Origin: Clarireedia homoeocarpa
Lineage: Eukaryota; Ascomycota; Leotiomycetes; Helotiales; Rutstroemiaceae
Reading direction: 5' to 3'
Length of the DNA stretch: 64,000 nt
Assembly: GCA_001465935.1 (NCBI GenBank)
Contig: LNKV01000043.1
Span: forward strand, 124,001 to 188,000
The number at the start of each line of letters is the position of its first letter. Position 1 is the first letter of the stretch. The position numbers were made by a program, and so were the translations under genes. The notes beneath the pieces are model-generated. The model was not told the DNA's origin. It saw nothing but the letters and a program-made list of their open reading frames with translations, and ran no database searches. This document shows, one piece after another, positions 23,236 through 36,025 of this stretch.

Positions 23236-25209
23236 TTGGAATGTTAGAGTATGCGGAGGCAGGGAGTCCGGAATTTCGCTGGAAAATAGAGATGGGTCTC
23301 ATGATTTATGGTACTTCTCTGAGGACATGGGGGAACTTGGAGATAGATAGAACTAAGAATCCTCCTCCAGTTGGGACATGGTCCCAATTATCGGAATGCT
23401 TGATAGACGACGATAGACAAGTTTTCACGGTATACATTGTCTCTGCTGTAGAACAGAATCATGGGAAGGTGAATTAATTGAGTTGGATTCGAGAAACATA
23501 CATGTTGAAATATCATATCACGAACAGCAAGAAAAACACATTCAAGTATTCGGCATCGATGAAATTTTATTCTCTCCAATATCCCATTGCCACGACATAG
23601 ATGTTTCCTTTGACTTCATCTACCCCGTTTATCTTTATATCTTTCCCATTCTTTCGCGAGTCTTATATCTCTTCCTCCCCGAGCTCGTAGTCTTCATACC
23701 TAATCCTTCTCTCGTCCTGAATTTCCTTCCCTGGGCCTTACCCAAGTCGAGTAGCGTACGAATGGTCGAGTTTTGGGTTGTGGCGTCGATGTGTTGATTT
23801 TGAGTTCGTTGAGGATTGAAGTCGAAGCTGTTGTGGTTATGGCATTATTGAGGTCGAGTAGACTTGAATTTTACGTCGTGCTGGTGAGGTGAAATTGTGA
23901 TGTAGTTGAGGTTGGCTATCCGATGGTCGATATGGAGGGTTTTGAAGTTGGCTGAGGTTTGTTTGAGGTTGACGTTGCTAGATGCATGTCGATGTTGATT
24001 GGTGCAGCAGTTTCGGTGCAGGTGTGGTGCAGTTGTCGTGGTGCATTTTGGTGCAGTCATTGTGATGCAGTTCATGTGAAGTTGATGTGATGCAGTCGTT
24101 GTGATAAAACTGCGATGGGTGCATTTGTTGTAGTGTAGTTGAGTTTTGTCAAGGTGTGTTTAAAGTGTAACTGGGTTGTAATTGGTGCTGAAATCATTCT
24201 TGCAGTTGAGGTAGTCTTGCCATTGAGGTAGTCTTGCCGTTGAGGTGGTCTTGACATGGAAGCAGTCTAGACATTGACCTGGCCTTGAAATCAAGATCTT
24301 GCTGGGTCGGTATCGTTGAAGTATCAGCGACTTTGAAGTTTCATTTGACGTTCAGTTGATCGTGTGAGGACAGTGAGGCGTGTTATCGTATTATTATTGC
24401 TAGCTTTCCGTGGTGGAATCTTTTACAAGTTGATGATTCGGAGCTTCTTAATGTGGACTCGATTGATTTGGCGGCCTATGGTAGGTTCACGTGAAGCCAA
24501 ATATCGTGACTATTCTGAGGCTGACTTGGCTGTGGATTGAAGTCGTTTTAAGACTGTTGTGATAACGAATCAATGTCGATTATGATCGATGGTGGTAGCG
24601 ACAGAGGTTGCTCCGATTCTTGGGGCTTTTGGCGTTGGTGATGGACATGAAGTCGGTACCCTTGAGATACATTTTATCTGAGGTCTTGCTGAACAATCAA
24701 TCGGCGCTTAGTCAATTGAATGAAGTGGTTTTATTCTTACAGATGCTAGGTCGTTGTATCAATATTCAATGTTCGATGTACATTTTTGGTACTTCAAGAT
24801 GTTGTACCAATATTGCTTCATTTTGAAATGTCGGTCTTTGAGGTTTGGTATTGAGATTCGAGTTGATTTGCCGATTTTGCTAATAGATAGCAAATTAGGA
24901 TGTGTTTCTCTGGTGTTTCGTTCTTTTCGAAATACTAATTATTGCTCGATGTCGTCGATGTTGTGTTTTGTAGTTGCCGAAATAATTTTTAGATGACAAC
25001 GATGGAGGATTGGTTGTATTAAACTGGTGAAATTTCAAAACTTAAGGTGAAGGCCGAATTGGGTAGATGAATAGTTGAGCTTTTGTTTAGATGGCAAGAT
25101 GGGCTTCTAGAAAAAACGATTAGTTTGGAAGGAACATCTGATGTCAAAGACTGTACCTGTAAACGCTGTTTGGAGGAGTTGTGTAAAATAGTCGCTGAAA
25201 TTGTTGTAA
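23236..25209. other. Intergenic, strongly G+T-skewed on the plus strand
   Basis: About 1.9 kb. From about 23760 to 24970 the plus strand is conspicuously rich in G and T with many GTTGATGT, GGTGCAGT and TTGAGGT repeats. Minus-strand open frames there are low-complexity (Thr/His/Asn) shadows of that composition. No gene supported. Confidence 0.5.
24200..24251. repeat. 17-bp imperfect tandem repeat, three copies
   Basis: Unit TTGCNRTTGAGGTAGTC repeated three times with few changes, inside the G+T-rich region. Confidence 0.7.
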
Positions 25210-26248
25210 TTAGAAACGGCGAGCTGTGTTGGCAATGCACTACCAATCAATCAGTCAGCTAATATTCAAGTTCAAAAAGCATCATATCGATGAAGGAGGA
25301 TAAAGCTCACATCTCTCTCCATCTGCTTCTCTCTGAGTGCTGCATCAGAAAGAGCCTTCTTGGCATTTTTCGGCGACGAGGTGAGTGGTGCAAAAGTTCC
25401 TACTTCCCACTCTGGAGCCCGTCCAGTAGCGCAGATCCTTGTGTCAATCCACTGTTTATCTGGAAGTCCCAAATGCCTCCTCAAATTCATGTAACTATTG
25501 GCTCCCAATCTATGGTCCCAGTCGTTTGAGAAGCTCATGAGGAATTCGATGGGAATGGCGTAGACATTCCCAGTCAAGATGTATGACTGTTTAGCCATAG
25601 ATCGGTTCTCCAAGACCATGATGTCCTCTTCCCGGAAGGTCGAGGCGATATAGGCAGGTCGTGGTCCCATTGCTTCGGTGTGGCTGTGGATTGGGAGACG
25701 AGCTCCTATGGCCGGATCGTATGGCGATGGTTTCGGGTTGCCGGAAATGATGCAGCAGAGGGCAACAACTTTGTTCGTTGCCGGATTGCGTTTGAGTTCA
25801 ATAATGACGACAGGGTGACCGTAACCTGGGTAGTCGAGTTGTTTTCCAGTTTTGAGACATGTAAGAGGATTTTCTCCACGTCTCGATGGCTTTGGTAGTT
25901 GGACGACGCTGCCGATTGAGATAGACTTTTCGGTTACGGGGCGGAGACCGGCCGAGTTTTTCTGAGATTGGTAGTCTAGTGGTCTTAGTACTTGTTTTTC
26001 TGGACTTGAGTGTTGGTATGCTTACAGTGACACTGCCTTGGTTGTGAGCTGTAAGTTGGTTGTCCAGCGAATTTGTGGGACCAGTGAGTAGCTCCGGGTT
26101 GCTCGTAGGTCATCATCATGCCAGTATTGGAATCTTGGTAGCATAAGATGCCAGTTGAGGGATAGGTGACTGGTGGAAAGCCTGTATAGGTAGACATTTC
26201 CTGTTGAGCGTAAAATCTAACTGAAGGCTGGGCGTAATAGGTAGACAT
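25210..26248 (-). CDS. Protein of unknown function, 305 aa
   Basis: Three exons on the minus strand: 26026-26248, 25311-25975 and 25210-25239, with a total divisible by three. The N-terminus MSTYYAQPSVRFYAQQ is rich in Tyr, Gln, Ser and Thr. The middle is a folded-looking segment: SISIGSVVQLPKPSRRGENPL, YPGYGHPVVIIELKR, NKVVALCCIISGNP and GARLPIHSH. The C-terminal part has SYILTGNVYAIPIEFLMSF, RRHLGLPDKQWIDTR and a basic helix ending ALREKQMERD. No signal peptide or membrane segment. SVVQLPKP..GHPVVII resembles a small beta-barrel domain, but I cannot name a family. The last 30-nt exon is the least certain part. Confidence 0.65.
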
Positions 26249-29200
26249 GTCGAAAAGTGTATAGAAACGAAACGAAATATAATAGTAATTCGAGAAGGGG
26301 AAGTTTATTCGGTTGATAGAGTGTATGGAAATTTGATTTTGATAGGCAAATTTCAGAGTAGGTCAATCATCGTTGAATAAACTATCGATGAAGAAGAAAG
26401 GAAGAGAAGGAGAGGCGGAAGGAGAACCATTTATACACGAAAGAATACCATTATTTCACATTTTAGAGTTGTGTGCTCATCAAAGACCTCACGTCGACGG
26501 CTTGTTTCTCTAGCTCTCCGATTTTCTGTTGAGGAGGGAACAGAGAGTGAAGAGATTGTGGCCTAGAGTACAATCTATCGATGGAGGCTTACCACGATCT
26601 ATCGATGAAGCTCTACCATAAAGTGTTCTCAAACAGTAAACTACGAAATAGAGTAATAGTACGCTCATAAACTATTCAATGAGTGTCTATTGCTTGGTCA
26701 GATGCACAAGCTCGTCCAAATTCGACTATGCTATTCTATGCTATGGAAGTAAATCGGGCTGCCGCTGAGTTGGGTGAGTGAGATGAACCAGCAAGCGACA
26801 CCAACAAGTAATACTATATTCCACGCGATGAAATCATCAACTATTGTTCCATGGGCTTGCCAAATTCAGTATATCACAATAGTACTGCAATAACACCAAC
26901 TCATTGCAGATGAGTTGCAAGTGACAGTTCTCTTCGGAGATACCCCGCAGTTAAGGGGTGATGCTAAAATAAGCGAGACGTCTGTCAACAACGTGCGGAC
27001 CCAAACGCCAAGGACACCAACCTTCCTTAACTTTTGATGGGTGCGGTGAACTTCCTCTTCATACTACCATTCAAAAATCAACTTCCACTTGCCCACGACA
27101 TAATGATATCGATAAGCTTTTCTCATAATAAGACTTATGGTTTCATTTACCGAAAATACACTCATTCACTGTACACAACCGCGCAGACGCAGACTACTGA
27201 TCATCGGCTAACTAATTTCCAGCCCAACGTTGGTCTGTAAATATTCGGATCCTCAAGTTGCAGTAAACCGGTATGATCTCAGGCGAATAGCTCACGTAAT
27301 GTAGCTATTATAGCGTATTATCAACAGGAAAACATGCACGATCGTGAGATTGAAGAACCATTGGATGAGAGAATAATATCTAAAGTAGCACGACGACGCA
27401 TATAGAGCATTTTCATGGTTCCGATCGGATAACTTTGGCTGTGATATCATCGTGCCAGTACAGGGGAGATGGAAAACACTGCAGCAGTAGATATAAGTGG
27501 TAGAAAGTGGAAGTCGGCATCTAACCTTTCGTCTCATCACAATCGATCGGAGGTACAAATTGGGGACTGTTCTAGTTGATGTGATCAGCGACACCAACCA
27601 AGTTCCACTCTATGAAGAAAGAAATTAAGGTAATGATAGACATAGAAAGCAGATTTAGAAATAGGTATACAAAACTTCTCATTACAACCGATCAAGCACA
27701 AACGACGTGAAGATCGAAGGTACAAATCTTGGGCTCTACCAATACCAACCAAGCAAGCTCAGCAGAGCCACGCACAAACAATAGCGATAGAACTTAGCAT
27801 ATAAATCTTTCCTATCCTATTACACAGCCCTTTAATCAGACGTAAGGTAAGGTAGGGTAAGGTAAGTAACACGAGTGGACTCTACCAGTCAACACGTAAT
27901 CCAATATTCAACGCCAACACTGAGCCGGAACAACTAAACAAACACAAACTTATAAAATGGATACAGCACAGTGATATCCACGAGAATATTCAAACCCATA
28001 AGCAAAAGCAAAAGTAAAAACAAGAGAAAGAGAAGAGGGGGGAGGGGTGAGGTCGGTCGGTAATTGGGTAGAGTATTGTAATACTGCTGAATTGTCTGTC
28101 TATTTACAAAAGGAAGGAAAGAAGAGATTACAAAACCACAACACAGCAAGACAAGGAAGATAAGATACTGGACATAATTTAATTCAAAACGAGCAAGAAT
28201 TTTCTACTTACTATTCTTCTATCCTACTTCTACTATACAGGCCCAGTCCAGTCAATCTAACCGCGATCGACTATCCTCCGCAACCTGAATATAATACAAT
28301 ATAACTGTCTATCTCATCGAAGTGAATACAGTAAGTATATCTTCTTACAGTATCCTCCCGAGAAAGTGATTTGTAGAAAGTAGAACATATAAACTATATT
28401 TCTACTACTTGTAGATAAATATAGATAAATTCGATACAAAGATATAAAAAGGTAAAAATCCGATATTAGCTGAATAGATATAAGATTAAAATTTGCAATA
28501 TCAAAGTTCACCTCGAACAATCAAATAGTAGATAAACAGCAAACGATAACTTAACGATTCAAAACAAATAGCAAATAGATATATAGATCGATAATAAAAA
28601 TGAAAATAAACCACAAATGAACATTTAAATCGCAACACCACATTACACCACTCGGTGCTATCCATCTACCCCCTTCCCCTCCCTTTCCCTTTCCTCTCCC
28701 TCTCCCTCTTCCACTTCCTTTCCCCTCCAACTCGTAAAAGAAAGTCCCCCCCCCCCAACAAAAAAGGAGAAACACAAAAAAAGCATTCACATACATACCC
28801 AACCAAACAATCCAAACCCAATCTACCGAGAACAAGACGAAATATATATATATATGCACCCACGCACCTACGCACCCACAAATCCCTCATCTCGATCCCC
28901 GGGGCCCGATCCCAGGGCATCTCGACCAAACTTTGTTGTTCTTTGGTGTACCAACTGCACCGATTGCATGTTAGCGTACCGAACCTTCAGCGCCACCGGA
29001 TAGGACAGGACAGGACAGGACAGAGCTAGATAGGATAGGACGAGATAGGACAGGACGAGATAGGACAGGACGAGATAGACGGGACAAAATATAAGCCTAG
29101 ATGCCAAGATACCACCCATGAAATATCAACACACATCACGTACGTTAGCACCGCACACATAAACATGTTCCCCTGAATAAAAAGACAAAGGGAACCCGGA

Positions 29201-29706
29201 GGTGAGAAATATAGTATGCAATTGTTTGTTAGTTAATATATCACTTGGCTCAAGTATTCCCATTCCCCTCCCAATCCATCCATCCCATCCCATCCCTGCC
29301 GCACTTCCTATCAGATCAAGTAAAGCCCTACACCTCAATTTGCAGTTGCAGTACAAAATCATATGATCAGAAAAACCAACACACCACCTGCACACACTAA
29401 AACATTTTAATCGGAAAAAGTTATTCATGCCTCATCAATAAACGTCAACAAATGTACCCGAAAAGAAAAGTTAAAAAAGACAACGAGAGTAGCAAAATAG
29501 AATCAAAGCCAGATTCCTTAATAATACTCATCTCAATCCAGATGGATGAATGGTAAAAGACGCCAAAAACAATTTGCCCGGCCCCAACCAGCCAGCAAAA
29601 GTGATATCCATATCCATGAACCGACCATTGGTCATTTTATTGTGATTGCAACGCCAACCATTCCAGTAGTACAGGTACCATCCCAAATGTATGTATTTTC
29701 CATCAT
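26249..29706. other. Long intergenic region with low-complexity tracts
   Basis: About 3.5 kb between the unknown gene and the bZIP 3' end. It holds a GGTAA-rich stretch (about 27846-27868), a pyrimidine tract of about 70 nt (28665-28730), a C10 run (28747-28756) and a GGACA/GATAG minisatellite (about 29003-29087). No protein gene supported. Part is probably the bZIP 3' UTR. Confidence 0.5.
29003..29087. repeat. GGACA / GATAGGACGA minisatellite
   Basis: Short GGACA units followed by about three imperfect units of GAGATAGGACAGGAC, downstream of the bZIP gene. Confidence 0.65.
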
Positions 29707-31749
29707 TTACGCATTTTGTTTGCTAGCGGTGCTATCCCTCACATAAGACTGCATAATCTTATTGAAATCGGATTCGTTAACAACGGCACCTGTTTCAGAA
29801 CACTTGGCTTTCTTTTGAAGGTCCTTGCAAAGTCCATCAAGGTCAAATTCACCCTCTTTAACCCGGGGGCAGTTTTGGAGACGATCCCTGACAGGATTGT
29901 CAGTACGGTTATCATTAGGATGTGGATGTGGGTCCTCGGAATCATACCAGATAGTATTGCAGTTAAGCATTTGCGTCCGGTCCTCTGCTGGAACAACCTC
30001 TTCATCTTCATTCTGCTTCGCATCGATTTGTTGTACGAGATCCTTCTTCGGAGCGGCAGGACTTGGAATAGCAGTGAAAGGGCTATTGAAGTCGGGCATG
30101 TCAAATGCATCGGTGAAGAAACCATCATTGAAGGCTTCGTTTGAAAGCACATTCTCCTGTGGCTCTCGGTAATCACCGAAAAGTTGAGGGTCGAATTGAT
30201 TGTTGTTTTGTTGAGCAAACCAATCAATTCCATTAATATCAAAGGCTGGGGTTTCCTCAGTTCCTGAATTGGCACCTGGCTCAGACATTGTACGTGGAAT
30301 AGGGTTGTGGGGATTTCCACAAGCCATATTGAGCTTTTCGCAGAAGGTTAGCTCACCTGGTGGAAGGTTGTTGTTGCTACAAGTATTCTCTTCTCCAATG
30401 GTTGTCAAGGTACTGTCAAGAGGTTTATTGTATACAGGTGATTGAACACTTGGCTCTGGCGACGTGCCGCATGATGAGCTAGCGCCATTATTTGAATTCG
30501 AAGACGCGGACGGGGAGCTGTATGATGTGTTGTGACCACTGCTAGTTTGCCCGCTGGCGGAGTCAGTACTTGACATGGAACCTTTGGAGGTTTCATTTCC
30601 AAAGAATTCGAATGGAGAGCTCTTGGTAGTGCTATCAAGGAATCCAGGAGTGAAAAGACCAGACAAGCTGGCCATATCGCTGGCCTCGATTTGAGCTGGA
30701 GTCTGTGTTAGATCAACATTGGTAAAGATATTGGTGGGTGATGATTGACTGCGTGGGCTGACTTGACCCTTATCGATCGAGTTGTTGTGTGTCGAAGTAG
30801 GGGTTGGGGCACTTGGGGTTGGCGAGACCACTGGTCGAATTGATGAGCTTCCATTGGTGATAGGCGGTCCGGGTAGACGACCGAATCTGGGGAACTCGAA
30901 TTGGAAATTTACATCATTTGGATTGTGGATAGCTCCACCTCCAAGACCCTTGTTGGCTAGATATGGCGGAAGACTGGAACCTGAAGAGCTTCGATTAATA
31001 TTACCGGTGAGGGACAATCGCTTTTTGTACTCTCGCAGCTCCGCCGACATGCGTTCAATTTGCGCTCGCAGAATACTGTTTTCATGGTTGGCGGATTCGG
31101 AAGCTTTTTGTAAATCCTCCACTTTGGTTTCCAAATCTTTGAGATGTTTTTCTTTACGTTCACGGAAGGCACGTTGAGCGGCACGGTTTTGAGCTTTGCG
31201 CTTCTGTTTGGGCATTAGAAGCAGTCACGACAAGATAAGAGACACTGCAGAAATACTCACAGAAGTCGGTTCAGATGTTAAAGGCTTTCTACCAGGCTTC
31301 TTTGATGATCTGTCCTCGCCTTCTCTGCGTTTACCACCTCCTTCTTCCTCATCACCCTCATCTTCAGGATGGCTTCGTTTATCGTGAGTGTCTGCTGCAT
31401 CGCCATCCGAAGACGTTCCCGGCAACTTTCCAATCATCTGTCCTTGCAAGTCATTGTCGAAACCGAAGTCGAAACTTCCGTCGCCATCAAAGTCGTAATC
31501 GTAGTCGATGAATGGGCTCTCTTCGAATCCGTTCAGGGTACCCGAACCGGGAGCCTGAAGCGGAGACTCCCTAGGGCCGTTGGCCGAAGACATTTGAGGT
31601 GTGTCGGCGGACTGTGGGATTGAAGTATCGATATTGGTAGCTTTGTTAGAATTGAGCGCAACGTAGAGTAATTCTTCCTGTCGTGCAGACAAGGTAAAAT
31701 CGGGATTGATGGGGTTTTGCGGATAGCGGTTGTTCTTGACTGCAGCCAT
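29707..31749 (-). CDS. Yap1/Bap1-type bZIP oxidative-stress transcription factor, 661 aa
   Basis: AP-1-like regulator of antioxidant genes. In the Yap1 family it moves to the nucleus when cysteines are oxidised. Exons on the minus strand: 31261-31749 and 29707-31203, with a 57-nt intron placed just before the basic region. The start MAAVKNNRYPQNPINPDFTL is a typical N-terminus for this family; the frame is open further upstream but lacks conservation cues. The acidic N-terminal part is followed by the bZIP (KRKAQNRAAQRAFRERKEKH and a leucine zipper). The Ser/Asn-rich middle contains the n-CRD (NTCSNNN..TFCEKLNMACGN). The C-terminus has the c-CRD (NCPRVKEGEFDLDGLCKDLQ, KKAKC) overlapping a leucine-rich export signal. 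Both cysteine-rich domains appear intact, so redox control is expected. Confidence 0.95.
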
Positions 31750-32300
31750 TTCTTGTAAGCCGAGAGTCTGACGTATGTACAAGTGATTTCTCTTTTCTTT
31801 GTGAAGGAATGATTCTTTCAGGTGCTGGTGGTTAATTCCCCATTCCCTATTCCGTGGCAAATTGATGGAGAATGAACGAGGATGGAGAGGAGTTTTGGTG
31901 TAGGAATTGCAAAACGGATAATTTGATGTGGATGTGTTATGAAAAGGCGTGGGTGTGGGTGGGTTGGGGATGTGAATGGGGGGGGGGGGATGTTAGGATA
32001 AAAAGCTGGACTGATATGTACCGTAAGCTTATGCAGGACGCAACTGCACTGAAGACTGAGGAGTTGTCCCGAACTAAAGTAAGGGTTTGTGGAGGGGCCC
32101 GGCGATTGGAAGGCGAACAATCGAACGAGGCTTGGATGCGGATGGATAGAGAACTGCAGATGGCTGACTGGAAAGAAGCAGATGCGAGTTGGGCGATCTC
32201 GTGAAACGGCTTGAGTCTCCTGGTTACACTGTGGATGATGTGATAGCTCTAAGGAATTTGAGTGGACGAGCAAGTAGATGCGTGGATGCGTGGATGAGTC

Positions 32301-32366
32301 GATGAGTCGATGAGTAGATGAGTGGACGGAGCGGATGAGTCGATGAGTAGATGAGTGGACGGAGCG
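32301..32366. repeat. 33-bp tandem repeat, two copies
   Basis: Unit GATGAGTCGATGAGTAGATG + AGTGGACGGAGCG repeated twice and preceded by partial GATGAGTC units, about 0.55-0.6 kb upstream of the bZIP start. Confidence 0.7.
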
Positions 32367-32825
32367 GATGCACAACTTGTTCTCTCCGTGTGAGTAACGG
32401 CGAATGTCGAATGTCAAACGTCGAATCTTCTACGGCGAGCTACGGTGTTCGAAAAAAGCCGTGAAAGAGGGGCTATCGAGGCTATGGCTCTGTCCCATGC
32501 TTTCTTTGATTTCTCAGCAACATTTCAAAATCCGCTAACTCCGTGATAGGGATAGCCGGAAAAGCTAAAGTCTACATTGCTTCGCTTTGACTGGTGCTGG
32601 CGATGAATGTGCCAGTCGATGCTATTCCATCAAGATATTTATAGGATGAGCCTCAAAAACCCAGAGCAACGCAGCTCCATCTCCAAAGCTTGGCTCGACA
32701 GCCGCCGACTGCTTCAATCAACCGCGCATTGGCTACAGCTTATGTACGAAGCGTACGAAGCGTACGTACAGCGTACAACGGTTTGCCGGCGGAAAGAAAG
32801 GAGAGCGAGTCTTCCCCCAACAAAA

Positions 32826-32878
32826 GATGGCAAAATGGGCAAAAATGGGCAAAAATGGGCATAAAATGGGCAAAAATG
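32826..32878. repeat. AAAAATGGGC decamer repeat
   Basis: Four to five near-identical copies of AAAAATGGGC in a row. Confidence 0.75.
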
Positions 32879-33495
32879 ACGCAGGTGGAAAAGGAAAGGA
32901 TCTCCCCTGCCTAGCTTTATTCCTATTTATGATCATGCATGCTGTGTGCTGATACATGTCACGTGCCTTGTTCCCCTTCCAGATCTCGGTCTTTTTGCGT
33001 CTCGCTCCCTCTTCCAGATCTCGTGTTGCAGCCAACCGGTCGGAGTGTGAGCCGAACGGATGTAGACTGTACTGTATCCGACCACCATGAAAGGCCTTAT
33101 TTGCATATAATAATTTAGAGCTCTCTCTCTCTCTCTTGAGGCCTTTTTTGCGGTATCAATTGTAGCAGTCAAGTCGGATGGCAGAGACCAAATCTATATA
33201 TGTATCAAACGCTCTACGAGTATGTGAGTCCACCCGCATTTAGATGATAATTCAAATGCGGGAATCCTCACATGAAAAAATGTGGCTGGTGACAAGATAG
33301 ATAGAAGGGTGTGGCTTGAAAGCGTCACACCATCTCATCCACTCGCCTGAAATCAACCAATACGCGACATGTTCCCGCTCCGCTTGCAGATCTAATCGTG
33401 AAGGTGACTATCAGTCGGTCCACCCTATCGTACCTTATTGAACCCCCCATGAATTTCTAACCTCTTACCAAACCCTACATCTGCATCTTGCGAAA

Positions 33496-34904
33496 ATGGA
33501 TTTCGTATATGATCATATCCAGGAGCAGGCTCTGCCTTCGGAGAACCAAAATCAGAATAAGGAACAGCAACCCGAAACCACACTCAATGCCGAGTTCCAA
33601 GAAGCCTACAAGGCCATCTCCTCTAGTCCCTGGGGTGCCAAGCTAGGCGGGTTCTTTGGGAGCGTAGTTAAACAGGTGAGATCTTTCCGATCGGTAGATC
33701 TGCGCTTGGCTGATTAGTTATTGCGACGCAGGGCGAGAGTGTCTACAAGGAAGCCCAGCAAGAACTTAATGCTGTGAGCGAAGAGGCGTCGAAAGGCTTC
33801 ACGAGTCTTCAGTCCTCGATTATCAGTCGCACACGAGGGCTTTCCATCGTACAGGATAAGGAGGGCGAAACGAGTGGCACGACGAGCAAGGAAGGGGAAC
33901 CCGCCGCAAAGGACTTATCGACCGATCAGGCATTAAAGGAATCCGAGGGGGTCTTAGCTCGACTAAAATCGGAGGCGGCCAAGAGGCTGGTCGAGATCCA
34001 GAAGGCTGAAGATGCTGCTGATGAAGCTCTCTTGAAATTCGGAACGAACATCCGAAACTTCCTGAAAGATGCCGTTAGCATTGCCCCCGCAGCGACCACT
34101 GGTGAAGGACAAAGCAATACCGTCTTATTCGAAAGCAAGGATTCCGAGGGAAAGAGAGTCATCCACACTAGCCGTTTCGATGCCCAACTCCATGTTATTC
34201 ATTCTTCGGTCGACAGCTTTATCAAGGATCCCATCAGTGAAGAGTTCGAGCCATGGGCCAAGACTTTCAATGTCGACAGCAAGACCGATGATATTAGCAA
34301 GGATTTGGAGAAGTATGCGGAGCTGAGAAGTTCGATGGAGAAGCTGGTTCCGGACAAAGTTAAATATGGGGATTTCTTCAAGCGATACTACTTCTTGAGA
34401 CACAGCATTGAAACCGCTGAAGCTAGAAGACGTGATTTGCTTAAGGGTATGTAATTGTCGTTATAGAATGGCTAGAGGAAATACTAACAGATAATAGGCG
34501 CAGCAGCTACTGAGCAAGAGGAAGTCGGATGGGATGAGGATTCCGAAGAGGAGAGCTCCGAGGAAGAAGATTCCGAGGACGAGGAGGCGAGCTCCGATGA
34601 CGAAGAAGCCAGCGTCAAGCCTAAAGAAACCAAAGAAACCAAAGACTCCAAAGATATCCCTCGCCCGGGCTCCGCCGAATCATCCACCACCATTCATCCC
34701 ACCACCCAAGAGCGCACCGCCACCCACCTCAAACCAGAAGAAACACGAAAATCGCACGACGAAAAGTCACAAGCAGACAGTGACGGAAGCTACGATGTCG
34801 TTGGTGCTGCATCTGGTGCTCCAACCCGCGCACCTAACAGTCCCAAGGAAGCAAAGAAGGACGCAGAGGAGGACGAGAGTAGTGAGGAGGAGGACTGGGA
34901 GTAG
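33496..34904 (+). CDS. BSD-domain protein (yeast Dos2-like), 433 aa
   Basis: Three exons: 33496-33675, 33732-34446 and 34498-34904, all frame-consistent. The N-terminus has an amphipathic region ending SSPWGAKLGGFFGSVVKQGESVYKEA, followed by a predicted coiled-coil segment rich in Lys, Glu and Ala (ALKESEGVLARLKSEAAKR). The BSD domain lies at about residues 215-285: FEPWAKTFNVDSKTDDISKD, then DKVKYGDFFKRYYFLRHSI with the conserved F-W pairs. The C-terminal 130 residues are extremely acidic (EEDSEDEEASSDDEEAS and a final EDESSEEEDWE). This layout fits the fungal Dos2 / mammalian BSDC1 and SYAP1 family. The precise function is not settled for these; I infer only family membership. Confidence 0.85.
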
Positions 34905-35286
34905 TTATGGTTATGCCGTTATGAAATGGAATGTGAACATACTTGGAATGATGAGCTCGGCGTTGTGGTGGGTTTTGTGGAGGAATTATTCTTTTGACTC
35001 TCTGGGGGTGTGAGTCCGGATCTTTTCGCTCTCTCGCTCGGCATCCCTTTTTGTATGAACAATGCAATTTTGTGCATAGGACGTGATGCCATTATGATAT
35101 GATATAATATCCCTAATTGGCCTTTTTGGCTGAGGTGATTTTAATGAGGTATCTTTGGGCTGGCAGAAGTCGTGTTGTATTATTTCACATACATCTGAGC
35201 CAGCGACCACAGTTGAACAGTCCCTATGCCCAGAACACTGCGTCGCCTCTATGCTCTTATAATAACCGCATCTCATAATAAATTCT
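34905..35286. other. Convergent 3' spacer
   Basis: Shared 3' region of the BSD-domain gene and TSR2. Nothing else seen. Confidence 0.5.
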
Positions 35287-36025
35287 TCACCTCTTCTTTT
35301 TAACAACCTTCGTAAAGCCATCCTCATCGACCTCCGGCACAACTGGTTCCTTAACCCTCACCAACTGCGGCGCCTCATCCATCTCCACATCTCCCTCCTC
35401 ATCCTCATCCTCGCTATCCTCTTCCTCATCCCCACTAGTATCACCCTGATCCTCTCCCTTCTTAAACACCCCCTCGCCTCCCTTGCCTCCCTTCCTCCCC
35501 ACAACCTCCCACCTCCTCTCCAACTCCTCCACCCCCTTAAAATCCCCCCTCATACACTCCGCTCTGGCCCTGACCATCCTCTCCGCCACCTCCCCCGCAC
35601 TCCCATCCTCCACCACCACCTCAAACTCATCCTCCATCACCTGCAACAACAACTCCTCGATCCATTCCGCATCGACATCGAGATTCTCCCCCGCGCATAG
35701 CAGATCGATTACCGTGCCGGCGAACCATTCGCGCTTGGAGGCGCTGTCGGGGCCGCCCCATTGGGATGTTACGGCGAGGGTGAGGGACGGCCAGAGGAAG
35801 AGGAGGAGGGTTAGAGAGCGCTGGAATGCGAGGAGGCGGGTTTCTGGTGGTGGGGGGGAGAGAGGGAGGGTTAGTTGGGTTGTTGGGTAGATAGGTAAGC
35901 AGTAGTGGAGGGAGGGGAGGGAGGGATAAGAGGAGGGAGGGGGGTTATTTACCTTGTGATGATGAAGCTCCATTTGCGGCACTCGAACTCGACGCTCCTT
36001 GCGCCTGCGACTGCGATGCACTCAT
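35287..36025 (-). CDS. TSR2: Pre-rRNA-processing protein TSR2, 209 aa
   Basis: Tsr2 is a chaperone that delivers ribosomal protein eS26 and is needed for 20S pre-rRNA processing. Two exons on the minus strand: 35953-36025 (MSASQSQAQGASSSSAANGA) and 35287-35843, with a 109-nt intron rich in CCCTCC. The domain is well conserved: LLAFQRSLTLLLFLWPSLTL, WGGPDSASKREWFAGTVIDL, EELLLQVMEDEFEVVVEDGS, AGEVAERMVRARAECMRGDF and KGVEELERRW. The C-terminus is an acidic tail (DEEEDSEDEDEEGDVEMDE) ending DEDGFTKVVKKKR. Length is normal. The gene has a low-complexity coding bias, with long pyrimidine runs on the plus strand. Confidence 0.93.

Larger units (their letters stand above)
31750..33495. other. Intergenic promoter region with several tandem repeats
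   Basis: Divergent upstream region of the bZIP and the DOS2-like gene. It includes a G10 run (31980-31989), a 33-bp minisatellite (about 32301-32366), ATGGGC-type repeats (32826-32878) and a (CT)n tract (33120-33136). No protein gene supported. Confidence 0.5.

Noticed and set aside
23845..24257. Two Thr/His-rich minus-strand open frames
   Set aside because: They are translations of the low-complexity G+T-rich tract.
31750..31860. Upstream extension of the bZIP protein (MPRNREWGINHQ..)
   Set aside because: The frame is open, but MAAVKNNRYPQ matches the usual N-terminus of the family and has a better start context.
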